From Chrysaora quinquecirrha (Eukaryota > Cnidaria > Scyphozoa > Semaeostomeae > Pelagiidae): DNA of 64,000 nucleotides. The notes beneath the pieces were generated by a model that saw only the letters and a list, made by a program, of their open reading frames with translations, searched no databases and was not told the DNA's origin. Positions 38,903 through 50,500 of this stretch are shown here, in pieces (the stretch's first letter is position 1; every line of letters begins with the position of its first letter). The stretch lies in contig JACTAT010000010.1 in assembly GCA_014526335.1 (NCBI GenBank), positions 5,388,282 through 5,452,281 on the forward strand, in the 5' to 3' direction. The translations under genes were made by a program, and so were the position numbers.

Positions 38903-40069
38903 AAAACTTGAGTCAGTCTTATAAAATCTTTCAGATTAGAACTATCTCTGCATGTTGCTTAGTTCTGGTCCTGCCTCATTGCATTACACATTACACCTCG
39001 AATGAATGATAAACGAGGAAAAGAGAGAAAGAATAAAGAGTTTCTCTCTCTCTTTTCATTGGTTTATCATTTTCACCCCCTTTTGACCCCGGGGGGGGGG
39101 GGCTACTTGATCCTGAAATGTGCAAGGTTGTGCCCCCGAGTTTTTACATACCAACCCACCTTTAAGGTATTGCTTTAAGCATTCAGCCACCCAGTTTTTT
39201 TACTTTTGTATGAATTTGTGTACCAAACGTTATACCCACTTTTAAGGTATTTTAGGCACAAATCGGACCCAGTTGTAAAATTTTTGAAGAAAAACCCACC
39301 CATATGAGGGGCACATTCCTGTCAGCCTACATTAGGGAGTGACCCCCCCCCCCCCCGCTTTTAACCCTCTGGCTCCAACGGTACTACAATATCCAAGCCA
39401 AAAAGTCCAGTCAGGTCCAAAAGTTTGTAAACCCGACCGACAAACTTCCAAATTTTAGTGCTTTTTCAGCTAATACGGTAGCTCAAATTGGGAAGAGATA
39501 TATTGATGATGAACAAAATGATTGGAACTTGAAAGTTTAACAAATGATTCTCTTGTATAGTTGGTTACAGATTTTACGCTGAGTTATTAAGTTTCTTAAC
39601 ATTTACAGTATATGATACCAGCCCTAGTTGCTTATTAACTATTGGTTCCTTATTAAAAGAATGCGTATTAACATCGGACAGCGTTTTTGAAAACCTCCGT
39701 TGCCTTCTATTGGAGTGATATAACAATATTTTTACAGAAACGTATCTCGCTGTTAGTAGCTATGTAAAGAGCAAGGAAAACGTTACGAAATCTATAAGTT
39801 TCTAAAGTAGCTTACTGCTCTATAACTGTTACAGTACAGTAGAACGTAAGAAGATTAATAATCAAACAAAACACGAGTGGGTTTAGCAGCAGGATGACAA
39901 ATATTGTTGGAAAATGGCAGGTTTGTTATTTCTAGACTAAAGATCTATTTGCAACTACTTCTGTAAGATTAAGTGTTACTTCATTGAAATTTCACTGCTG
40001 CACTGTTTTAAGTATTTCCTAAAACGTCGCTAAACTTTCAGCAGTCAACAGGGTCAACAGCGTGTACGC

Positions 40070-40675
40070 TACACGCTTGTCTTATAAAGGACTACTTTAT
40101 AAGGAACCTTCAATTAGAAGGTAGAAAAATTTATACAGGCTAACACTAAGGAATCTACACGCACTACTGTGGTGGATACGCACTATTGTGGTGACATGTT
40201 TTCGTACTGTAGTGGTAAATACTACTGTGGTGGTGTTTGTTGCGTACTGTGGTGGAAACGGAATCATAGCAAAAATCTCAATATCAAGCAAGAGAAACAC
40301 AAAATCAACTACATTATGCAAAAATACCACCACAGTACGCAAAAAATACCACTACAGTAGTGCTTATCCACCACAGTAGTGTGTATAGATTCGCTAGCGT
40401 GTTATACCACTAAAGATAAAATCGCCAAACTTTATTTGCAGTTAAAGTTGATATAACTGTATGAAACGCATGTTTTTGTTGTTTCGTTGAGTAGTTTACA
40501 GCTTTGCTCACATACAAGTGTCACCTTATAATAGTCGTGGCACTAAGCATGCAGTTGAAATTAAGGAACTATTGAAAAAACTTTTGGTACTACAATTCCA
40601 TCTAAAGAGGTCCAAAAATAAGGAACCTTTGGAACTAGACCTTGAGCTGGGTTCTTTATAAAATAAAAAGCGTGT
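40070..40675. mobile_element. GTTCCTTA-family MITE carrying a nested TACTGTGGTGG-family MITE
   Basis: Outer ends: TACACGCTTGTCTTATAAAG at 40070 and TTCTTTATAAAATAAAAAGC then GTGTA at 40675. Inner element 40156-40385: TACACGCACTACTGTGGTGG on the left mirrors CCACCACAGTAGTGTGTA on the right. The word TACTGTGGTGG (or its complement) occurs about eight times inside. Confidence 0.7.
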
Positions 40676-41972
40676 ACACTGCAGTTGATAAAAGTACTGT
40701 ATATACAATTGTTTTTTCGCATCGCTTTTTTTTTACATTTGAGAGCGATTGACAGCTAACATTAAAGGAATAGTCACCGGTGCACTTTTCCATTTCAAAG
40801 TACTATAGACCTATCCGTCAATAATTTGCAATTCGAGAAGAAGTTAGCGAATGGCTACCATACCCTGACTTTCCTTGGGGAAAATGGAAAAGCAAAGGGA
40901 AAGGGAGGGACAGAGTGAAAAGAAATGAGATGCTTTCTCCCCTTGTATAGTTTATTTTTTACTTCAAAATGTGGCCGTTGTATGCGATGGGCATTTCACT
41001 CCTCGAGAAAGTGTGGGAGATTCCTATTGAAACAAAAGGATTCTTACAAGATTCCTGGGAAAACTATAAAGATTTCTGCTCAGGGTGTACGAGATTCTAA
41101 GGAGTGAATTGCCCCTCTGTTGTATGGAGGTTCAACTTCACATCATCAAGCACAAATCAGGGTGGTCTTCGAGTTTCAGTAGGGCAACAAAGCCACCGCA
41201 GTAACAACGCTACTAGGCGATCCATTGTGGAGATGGGAGATACCGAATTAATAAAGTAACACTCAGTTAAAAAAATTATACATGACAGAGGTTACCATGC
41301 CACTACGTAGGCGCATTGTTGCGAAGGAGACAATTGGACAAATTTGTTTTTACATTGAAAATGTTAGCGTTGAAAAAATATTTAACAAACATAAGTATAT
41401 CTGCGTAAAAACAAGGATACGCAAACCGTAGCTCGTTGATAGTGGTCAGGGCTCATAATAAAATTTTATATCTTATTTTCTCATCATTTTTATGGTTGAT
41501 CTCGTTGGGAAAATATTGGCAAAACGAACAATATGAAAAGTTATCAAAGAATAAAAGAATAAACATTGTTATATATGTTTTCTTGTGGTATCTTCATCCT
41601 ACGCTATTTTCAATATCCGTTTTTACTGTAGGATTACTATACAAAAGGTCAAGGGGGTAACTCCTATTTGGGGGTAAGTGTCATACTGTATCTTGTCTGC
41701 GTGAGCTAAATCATGTCCTTATTTGTCATCATTGAATCAATTTCAACTCTCTCGCACAATTCATTCAATTTATAGGCAAGTACCTTCATGATCTTTACCA
41801 AGCTAATTTTCCTAATATATTACGTTTCATTCAATCAAACTTCCTTGTAACAATTTTAAATATCTTGCTTTTAGAATTTTTATTTAGTTCAGTAGAAAAT
41901 TAGAAAGCTTCACAACGTCTCTTTCTCTGGCTCCGTGATTTCTGCACATTAAATAAGAAATGATGGAGCTAC

Positions 41973-42100
41973 TTAGTGGGTTCAAGCCCCAGCTACGGTT
42001 GCATCACGGCCAGGGTCGAGGTCTCGATTAGTTAACCGTCTACTAAGATCCTAGCGACTGGAGCTAAATACATCATTTCACCTTCACCTTCATTCCCTTT
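41973..42100 (+). mobile_element. tRNA-derived SINE, second family, 5'-truncated
   Basis: GTGGGTTCAAGCCCCAGCTA (B box) is followed by AGGGTCGAGGTCTCGATTAG, CTAAGATCCTAGCGACTGG and a CACCTTCACCTTCA tail. Confidence 0.7.
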
Positions 42101-42210
42101 AAGCTGCCCCAATACACTCTAATGAAAAACAATGTTATCTCAAAGCCAAAAACTTAAGCATTCGTTAGTTATAGCACTTGGATATTTCTCCTGCTGGCTG
42201 TTTCTTCCGA

Positions 42211-42591
42211 TACACTTTTCTTTTTAATAAGCAACCACTGAATAAGCAACTAGGGCTGAACTGACCTTAACATTAAGCAACTTGAGGGCTCAATTGAGTT
42301 CTGTAAACAACTAAGAAGTCAAAAAACCAAGCCTATATGCTTTCTTGTTGTTAGGACATTGTTTGTTTTGCATGTTGAAGTTCTTTAGCTAAAGTTTTTC
42401 CACTTACTGTCTCCCAAAAGTCGTGTTATGGGCCTAACAGTTGACGATTTGGACCTGCAAAGTCAGGGGTGGCTGTTAGGCAAAAACGGTTAAGCAACTT
42501 TTAAGCAACTTTGAGGGCTGAAATGTCTAAAATTTTAAGCAACTTTGAGGGCTGGACGAAAGTCAAGTTGCTTATTAAAAAAAAGTGTGTA
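42211..42591. mobile_element. TA-flanked MITE, GTTGCTTA family
   Basis: TACACTTTTCTTTTTAATAA on the left mirrors TTGCTTATTAAAAAAAAGTG then TGTA on the right. TTAAGCAACTTTGAGGGCTG occurs in tandem at 42490-42560 and again near 42270. Confidence 0.82.
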
Positions 42592-43197
42592 ACTGGAAAC
42601 GAACCCCTTTCAATTCCTGCAAATACGATCCCCTGAGCCTCACTTGAACTGCATATTCGTCAAAAATGCATTCGCTCTTTTCTCAAAGCCGGCTTCTTGA
42701 TAGGGCTTAAGTTAGTCCTGTTAGCTTTAATCATAAAATAATGAATACAAAATATAAATTTAGGATTTCGTCTTAACCAATTACAACATTTATCTAAATG
42801 TTTTCAAAAGGATCAAAAGTAACGTATTGCAAACTGCCGGTATGAATGCCGTAGACCAATCCGCCATACAGTAGGCAAACACGACCCACGCCCATTATCC
42901 CAGACTTATCACATTATACTCATTACATAAGCTCACACTACAAAAATAAGCGGCAGCTTTTAGCATCTACAACAACTATTTACATGAGGAAATTCAATTG
43001 GATGGCCGCTTAGTTAAGTTTCATATTTGAGGGAAATAAAATACAGCAACAGTAACGCCACAATTCAGAAGCATTGATAGATAAATCACAGGAAGCCCAA
43101 ACTGGAATGTGTCGTAAAAAAGCCACTAAAACACAAATAGCAAGTGTTACATAAAAAAGCATTTAATTGAATTGTAAATTGGCGTCACATTACGAGC

Positions 43198-43313
43198 ATT
43201 GAAGTGAATTGCTACGGTGTTGATTATTTGTATTCTATTCTATATAATATGTATAGACTATATATATTATATAGAATACAAATAGTTAACACTATAGCAA
43301 TTCACTTAATTGC
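43198..43313. repeat. Near-perfect palindrome (foldback), ~55-bp arms
   Basis: GAAGTGAATTGCTACGGTGT...TATTTGTATTCTATTCTATA is followed directly by its complement, with about five mismatched or extra bases and almost no loop. The arm end GAATTGCT is shared with 34110-34130 and 58975-59005. Confidence 0.85.
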
Positions 43314-43440
43314 ATAGCCTTTGTTATCATTAGATAATTTTCCCAAAAACACATTTTCTTGTTTTTTATTTTTCATCTCAGGCTGGACATATTCTTATGT
43401 TGTTCTTATATTTTTGGCAAATCGATCCTCGATGTTCTTA

Positions 43441-43810
43441 TACACGTTTTTTTGAAGGAACACCTTTATAAGTAACTCGAGGCTGAAAATTCCCAACAAA
43501 TTAAGGAACGTTAAGGAATTGTCGAGGCTCGGATGAAAAACTAAGAAACACTTTTCAAGAACAAGACGGTTTGTACGAATAAATAACAGAATAAAAATAT
43601 ACTTCCCATCGTTCTTTCCAAACAGGCTCCATTTATATTTAAAGTTAGAAAATGACCCAAGTTTATACGAATTTGCTGTAAAAATTAGTATTTATGCACA
43701 TCTCACTCGCGACAATGGACAGTATAAGGAACTTTCAGCCTCACTTCGTTGAAAAATTAAGGAACTGCAGCCTCAACTCAGACCAAACGTTCCTTTTAAA
43801 AAAACGTGTG
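43441..43810. mobile_element. TA-flanked MITE, GTTCCTTA family
   Basis: TACACGTTTTTTTGAAGGAA on the left mirrors GTTCCTTTTAAAAAAACGTG on the right. Inside, AAGGAAC/TAAGGAACT words recur near 43505, 43730 and 43770. It abuts a GTTCTTA-word segment at 43376-43445. Confidence 0.72.
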
Positions 43811-43894
43811 AAGTGTGTTTTTATAAAAATACGAGTGTAAAGTAAAGTTAGGAGATTGCAAGTTCATAAATCAAAAGTATAAGAATTTGCTTAC

Positions 43895-43929
43895 CATGCG
43901 CTGCTGATGCAGTCCCCAGCTTCCTTTGA
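43895..43929 (-). other. Exon-like island (weak candidate)
   Basis: 35 nt between a long T-run acceptor (TTTTTTTTTTTAG) and a consensus donor (ATG|GTAAGCA). One frame reads QRKLGTASAAH. No homology is recognised. Confidence 0.2.
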
Positions 43930-44415
43930 CTAAAAAAAAAAACAGACAAAACCACGACTTCAATAACATACGGTAGGGTAACAAAGTTGTAAAAAGCCAC
44001 AATTCGAAAAAAACAATCGATGTTGTTATGCAAAAAATTTATAAAAGGTCATCGCAAAAAACTGAAAAGAATGATAACAAATAAGTCAGTAAATGACGGA
44101 GGTTTTTACTTATTGATGTTGGAATAAGATTTGCCAATGAATCAAAAGATTTTTGGATATTCACTCCTGGAGTGCCCTGACTACTTACTGAGGAACCTAC
44201 TAACTGATCAACTTTTCAGGGGGTAGCTGTCTTGATCCTAGATTTGCCAATGATTCAAAAGATTATATGATATTCACTCCTGGAGTGCCCTGACTACCCA
44301 TTGAGAAACCTACTAACTGATCAACTTTTCAGGGGGTAGCTGTCTTGGTGCCTTGAATGATTGCAATAAACCAGTTCAACAATTCAATTCAATGCACCAT
44401 TTTTGTTCGAGCGAA

Positions 44416-44754
44416 TACACTTTCTTTAATAAGCAACTGGTCAATAAGCAAACCCGGGTTGAGGTCTTGTTAGACTTTTTGGTTGAGGTAGGTCCGATTT
44501 ATGCCTAAAATACCTTTTAAAGTGGGTATAGAATCAAATCTCCTTAACAATTGGTACATAAATGCATACTTAAATCATAAAACTGGGTGGCTGAATGTGT
44601 AAAACAATACCTTAATGGTGGGTTGGTTTGTAAAAACTCGAAGGCACATCCCTGTACATTTCAGGGTCAAGAAACGCCCTCCAGATTGAAAATACTGTAG
44701 TAACTTTGAGGGCTGCATCAAAAGTTCAGTTGGTTATCAAAAAAGTGAACTGTA
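44416..44754. mobile_element. GTTGCTTA-family MITE with an internal dispersed repeat
   Basis: TACACTTTCTTTAATAAGCA on the left and GTTGGTTATCAAAAAAGTGA...CTGTA on the right, with AACTTTGAGGGCTGCATC inside. The centre (44480-44690) is the complement of 39085-39345. Confidence 0.65.
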
Positions 44755-45451
44755 TCCACATAGCAGACTCGGTTTCCTTTCGGTCAAAAAATACTGTATG
44801 ATGAAATCTCAACCCCTGTTTCTTATAGGGTGTAGAGGGTGCTTCCCTTACGATAACGTGTTCATAATGCTTGTTTTAAGTAAAATTTAAGATTTAAGAT
44901 TGTAAATTCATTTGTCGTAAACCTTTAACCTGTTAGTTGCATGGCCATCCAGCTCCTTAACCAGTTGCCTTAACACTAGTACTTCAAACGTTTTCTGAAT
45001 CCAAGAGCTTATAATATTTATTAGAAAAAGGACTACATGCCCCCGTCAAGCGTGTCACCGATCTTATGCGTCCCATTCGGGTAATCTTAACATAACAGCT
45101 TTCGTATACAAAAAGACTTGTAGCGAATAACTGAGTTTATAATCTGAAATATGCAATCAAAGAAGCATTAGACGCTTGATGTAGAAACACTGCTGTGTTT
45201 TAGTTTTTTATTTTAAACGTTTATGTTTGGTGATGCGAAATCTCAGTAAGACGTAGAATAATACAAAAGTTAATTTAAAAGGGCATACATCATTTAATAA
45301 CGTTTGGTTGAAAGGAAAGCAGCGGCGGGCGTTTTCTCAACTTTAAAACACCAGGTTACATTTGAAATGACGATATTGAAATGTTAACTGAAATGACGAT
45401 ACACACAGCTTGTGAGCTTTTGAGCGAGCTTGTAACCAGAGGCAAGTTGAA

Positions 45452-45861
45452 TACACGCTTTTTTTTTATAAGGAACCTACCTCAAGGCCTAGTTCTTAAA
45501 GTTCCTTATTTTTGGGCCTCTTTTGAGGCAATTGTAGTTCCAAAAGTTCCTTAATAGTTCCTTAATTTTAGGTGCACATACAGTGGTCTTAACAGTAAAA
45601 GAGAGCCATTTGCATGTGAGCAAAGCTCGAGACTACTCAAAGAAATATTGGATACATGCTTAACGTACAATTTATGTGATTTTCGACTGCTAATGAATGG
45701 AACCGGCATTCTAATTCTTGATTTTTGCAGTGATAAAAGTATTCCACATTCAAAAGTTCCTTAATGATTTTCTCTTTAGTAGTATAAGTTCTTTAAATTT
45801 TCGGGCCTTCTACATGTAGGTTCCTTATAAAGTGGTTCCTTATAAAAAAAAAAAGCGTGTA
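45452..45861. mobile_element. TA-flanked MITE, GTTCCTTA family
   Basis: TACACGCTTTTTTTTTATAA then GGAACC on the left mirrors GGTTCCTTATAAAAAAAAAA then AGCGTGTA on the right. The word AGTTCCTTAA recurs at 45497, 45540, 45548 and 45757. Confidence 0.85.
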
Positions 45862-45882
45862 ACCCAAGTATTTCATCATTAC

Positions 45883-45950
<68 letters not shown>

Positions 45951-45953
45951 TAT
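45883..45953. repeat. (ATC)n trinucleotide tract
   Basis: About 70 bp of ATC, with one phase slip near 45914. Confidence 0.95.
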
Positions 45954-46020
45954 CACAAATTGGGAGAAAGTTAAGACGCTTCAAATATTGGTAATTTTTC
46001 TGTTTCGTCATTTTTTCATG

Positions 46021-46136
46021 TGAGTTGTTAAGTCATCCATCTGGAAAGTCACCCATCCAGATGCTGACCTCACACCACCAAGCTTAACTTCAGCGGTCTA
46101 ACGAGAACTGACAGAGAAGCCTGGCCACCCTCTGCA
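46021..46136 (-). mobile_element. 5S-rRNA-derived SINE fragment
   Basis: The minus strand reads TGGCCAGGCTTCTCTGTCAG, CTGAAGTTAAGCTTGGTGGT, GTGAGGTCAGCATCTGGATG and GGTGACTTTCCAGATGG. Only the head remains. Confidence 0.7.
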
Positions 46137-46825
46137 GAGCTTGTGAAAAGTATGTTTAGCTGTAAATTCTTCGAGCAATCGCTCATTCGCTGGGATAATT
46201 TAGGGAGGCAGGGGAATCCGTCACAATAATATACAAATGAGGACCACAGGAGAACAAGGAGCTAGAGAGAGATCTTACAATGCGTGTATTGATGTTATTG
46301 CTGTACTGAACTTAACTGAACTTTGCAGACAAATGACTGATTACTGTACTGAATGACTGACTCTAATGACTGACAAATCTAACTACAATTACACGAATGC
46401 ATACAATTACAAGAATGCATACTAGTTTTCCACTGCTTTCTAGCTTACATTGACTACACACCGAAAATCTTTTAATAAGCCCTACGAGCTTATCTACACA
46501 GAAAATAAAAAAAGACTAATACTTCTTTCACACTGACATAATTGATTAAGCTTTATTTACACCAGGTTTGAATTACACCAACACCAATCAAATCAGTTCG
46601 AATTTCTAGACTGACCAATCACAGCGCAACATTTGTCAACCAGTTTAGCTTGGCACTGCTTTCACACTACAAGTGAACCGGTTTAAATAAAACCAGTTTA
46701 CAAATGCTGTGCTCTGATTGGTCAGTTCAATAAATCGAATCCATCTCATTGGTGGAAATCTAAGCTGGCTTAAAAAACCTGGTTTTGAAGTGTCAAAACC
46801 TGGTTTTGAAAGCAGTTTAAATTAC

Positions 46826-47070
46826 ATACACAGCTGGATATGCTTGGGTATTGCAAGCTTGACCGGATGGTGCCCTGGGGTAGGGGAACTTCCATTGTTC
46901 ATCTAGACGTGCCGCCCAAATGGGTTACTTTTTCAGCGACAATTTCCCAGGGGCATATCAAGTATGTCGAACAATAAAGTAACCCCTCCCCCCGGGAATG
47001 GTGTTTTGAGGTTTAATGCGCAAGAAAGTGAGGCCAAAAGGCTGACCACAAATTTATGGTCTTAAAAATT
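46826..47070 (-). pseudogene. Decayed ADAMTS exon-22-like TSP1 exon with an insertion
   Basis: On the plus strand, TTACATACACAGCTGGATAT...GGGTATTGCAAGCTTGA... and, after about 125 bp of foreign sequence, GAATGGTGTTTTGAGGTTTA...GGCTGACCACAAATTTATGG follow exon 22 of copies A (13599-13725) and B (49124-49250) in order. The frame is lost. It sits downstream of copy B exon 24, so it is not B's own exon 22. Confidence 0.7.
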
Positions 47071-47559
47071 TGAGTTTTCGGTGGGGAAGGAGGGTCATAT
47101 TTGACGATTGGCTATGTAAAAAGTTTAGTGGTCTCCTTAAACTTAAAATTTTACAACTGAAGAACAGCGAAATAGGATAGATCTTTTAATAGATATTTCA
47201 CAGTTAGACAAATTTATCACAGCAAATATAGTTTCTCGGTCAAGTATGAGATACTGACCGGTAGCCGAGATACTCAATTGCAAGGTGTGCGCATTGCATT
47301 TTTTTACTGTAGTCTCCTATGACAGCCTTTTTGAAGGGGAGGGCATATTCGGAGTCGAGGGCTTATTGAAGGGGGGCATATTCGGGGCTGGGGGCTTATT
47401 CACGGATTTACGATAACTAAAAAAGTTGTGAATAAAAACAAAGGCTACAAAAAGTAAAAGTAGTAAAGAGAAGGAAAGAGTACTCAAATCGACTGAAGTA
47501 AGAAAAACTGTTGCTACTGGTAGAATTGTTTGGGACGCTACACACACATTTATCCATAC

Positions 47560-50500
47560 CTCCTCCACACTCCTTGGAACAAGGGCCGTTCTTGGTTGTC
47601 CATCCTGAACAAGGTTTTTCAGCATTACATGTTTCTTGTGTTGGCGGTGAGTTCAACATCGAACTACATTCCAAATCATGCACAACCACAACGGTGCCGT
47701 CCGCCTTGGTGCGTTTGCAAGTGATTTTCCGTGTTCGTACTCCAGCATTGCAAGTGGTAGAGCACTAAAATAGAAAAGCATTTGCTAGACTGATACACTC
47801 ATTTTTGACTCGCAGGAAAATGCAGCATTTTTGTGTTTCGTGGCGTCCAATTTGGCATTGTTTCATTGTTTGTAATGATGCATTGGAAGAAGTACTGTTT
47901 GCCCATTGTAATCTATTGTAATGCCAGAAATCGAAGGGACTTAGCTATGCGAAGAGGGGGTCAATAATTTCTCACTAAATGTCTTAAATCCTCTTCTATT
48001 TTCAATTGAGAATTCTCCTAAGCGAATTTTCCTTATTTTTCTTTATCTTTTGCCAGTAGCTAATAGACAGGGTTTTTCCGCAACAATCTAGCAAAGAGGA
48101 TAACCTTTGATTTTTTAATTGAAATCTACTAATAAATGGTTGGAGAACACGAATCTAAGATGGCCTTCAAAAGTGTTCATCGGAACCCTTAATGCCTAAT
48201 TAATGCCTATTTAGGCCTAATTAAGTCAATAAAAAAGCTGCACTTTTTTGAAATCTGATTACTGCAATATGTAGATCTTGAAACGCTGAGATTGTCTTTT
48301 ACAGTATTTCAATACGATCTACCAATTTCGAAAAACTCGTTTGAAATTATTATTTATTTTTGATGAATTTATGATGAAAATATAAATAAAGATATGTCAA
48401 AAAATGAATATAAGAATTTTTAGTTATTTTAATAAACGCCCAGCCTCTATTGAACGCCCGTATCCAATTAACGTCCCCCTTAAAATCTCAAAATTAAATA
48501 AACGCCCGGGGCGAATTAGAACATTTACGGTATCCGTTGTCTTATATTTAAATCTTAATCCTTAATTTAAGAGCCTTTCATTGGAGGTTCCAAATACAAA
48601 TTCCAATAGCAAAGAACTGAAACATAGCAAAAATAAATGAAACACAAGCGGCTGATGAAATAAAAGTTTTACCGCACTCCAATTTCCTGGGCTCCATTCC
48701 GCCACACAGGCAACAGCGTTGCAGTATTCCTTTTTCGAAACTGTTGGCTTTGCTATCTTACAAGAAGAGTCGTCGACGGTATGGTACCTCTGATCCGCGC
48801 GGAGTTCCGAGCATGTATGGCGGCGTGTTTTAATACCACGGCCGCATGATTTATTACAGGATGACCAAGGGTGAACGTACCAACTAAAAAGAGAAAAAAT
48901 ATATAGAACAGATAAGTAATCAATCAGTCTATGATTGATCCAAAATGGCGAGTTCGGACAAGGAAACGTAAAAAAGTAAATAACTTGGGTCTACACTCCG
49001 CACAAAAAATTCTGGTTTGGATTTTACAAACTTAATAAGCACCGCACCCTTCCTGTTTATTTGGCCAGGAAGAATATATATTGAAAAGAACAATAAAAAG
49101 ATTAAATAACAAATTATACGTACACAGCTGGACATGTTTGGGTATTGCAAGATTGAATGGATGCCATTTTAGGGTTTGATGCACAGAAGGCAAGGCTGAT
49201 CACGGATTTATCGTCTTTTCTTCTACAATTTACTTTCCTTGTCTGAGTGCCTAAAATGATTGATAATGATACATGAGCAGGAAAGAGTTCAAAGATGCTC
49301 AAAAATAAGGAAGTAGGATTCGAAAAAGAAAAAAGATGAAAGAAAAAATACTAAGATGAAGATAAGGAATAAAAGAAAAATAAGAAAAATGATAAAAAGA
49401 AGGCAAAGAGGAAGACAAAGAAAAGAAAAATAGGAAGAAGATGAACGTGAATGTGAAAAGGATAACAAGGGAGGAAGAAAGAATAAGATGAAGATAAAGA
49501 TAAAGAATAAGACAATGAAAAGAAAAGGCAGAAAAGAAAACACAAAGAAAAAGATTAAGAATATGAAGAAATCACACAGAGGAACAAAGAAATATAAAGG
49601 AAACGAATAGTAAGAAGAACAAGAAGAAAAACAAGAAAACCAAGAAAAAGGAAGGAGAAGAATAAGGCGGAGAACAAAAGGAAGAAACAGAGAGAAGGAA
49701 GAAGATAACGATTCAGTAGAAAGGGCACAAATTATGAAGAACAAGAGGTAGAAAAAGAAGATAAAGATTAATAAAGGAAACATAAGAAGAATAGGAAGAA
49801 GCAATAGAAGGATAAGAGAAAGAATGATAAAGAAGAAGGATAAAAAACATAAGAAAGAGGAAGTAGAAGAAAACAATGAGGGAAGAACAAAATTTAGACA
49901 AGGAAGGAGATAAAGATTGAGCAGAGAAAGGGCAGATAATGAAGAAGATAGAAAAAAGTAAAAGAAGAAGAAGTAGATGATTAGGAAAAAGATAAGGAAG
50001 TATCAGAATAAGGAGTAGAGTGAAGAATAAGAAAAAGGAGGAAATGGAGAAGGAGAAAAAGGAGAAGGAGAAAAGGAGAAGGAGAAAAGGAGAAGGAAAA
50101 AAGGAGAAGGAGAAAAAGGAGAAGAAGAAAAAGGAGAAGGAGAAAGAGAAAAAGGAGAAGGAAGAGAAAAAGAACAAGAAAAAAGAGACGGAAAAGACTT
50201 GGAGGAATAAGATAAAGGAAAAGAATAAAAGAGCAATGAGATAAGAATGATAAAGAAAAAGAATTGGAAAAGAAGATAAAAAATAAGAGAAAAAAAAGAT
50301 CAAGACGGAACCGGAAGAAGACGAGGTAACTAAGAAAAATAAAAAACAGAATATCAAATAGAAAGAAATAAACAAAAAATAGGGAGAAGAAGTAGACATA
50401 GGAGAAAAGAAGAATGGCAAAGGAGAACAAGTTTGAGAGAGAACTAAAAGGAAGAAGAGGAAAGCAGAAAATTGTAGAAAGAAGTTTCGATGAATAAATA

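Larger units (their letters stand above)
36740..47559. other. Repeat-rich region between copies A and B
   Basis: No complete gene is recognised. It holds MITEs (listed separately), an AATAAGCCCCC word array at 37252-37375, and a dispersed repeat at 39085-39345 whose complement lies at 44480-44690. Two short G-C homopolymers (39080-39105, 39342-39357) and inverted CCAATCA/TGATTGG-bearing segments at 46530-46800 are also present. Two exon-like islands and a decayed TSP1 exon are described below. Confidence 0.5.

Noticed and set aside
46718..46906. 62-codon frame starting at 46718
   Set aside because: It runs from a CCAAT/TGATTGG repeat into the decayed exon-22-like segment, so it is a chance frame.
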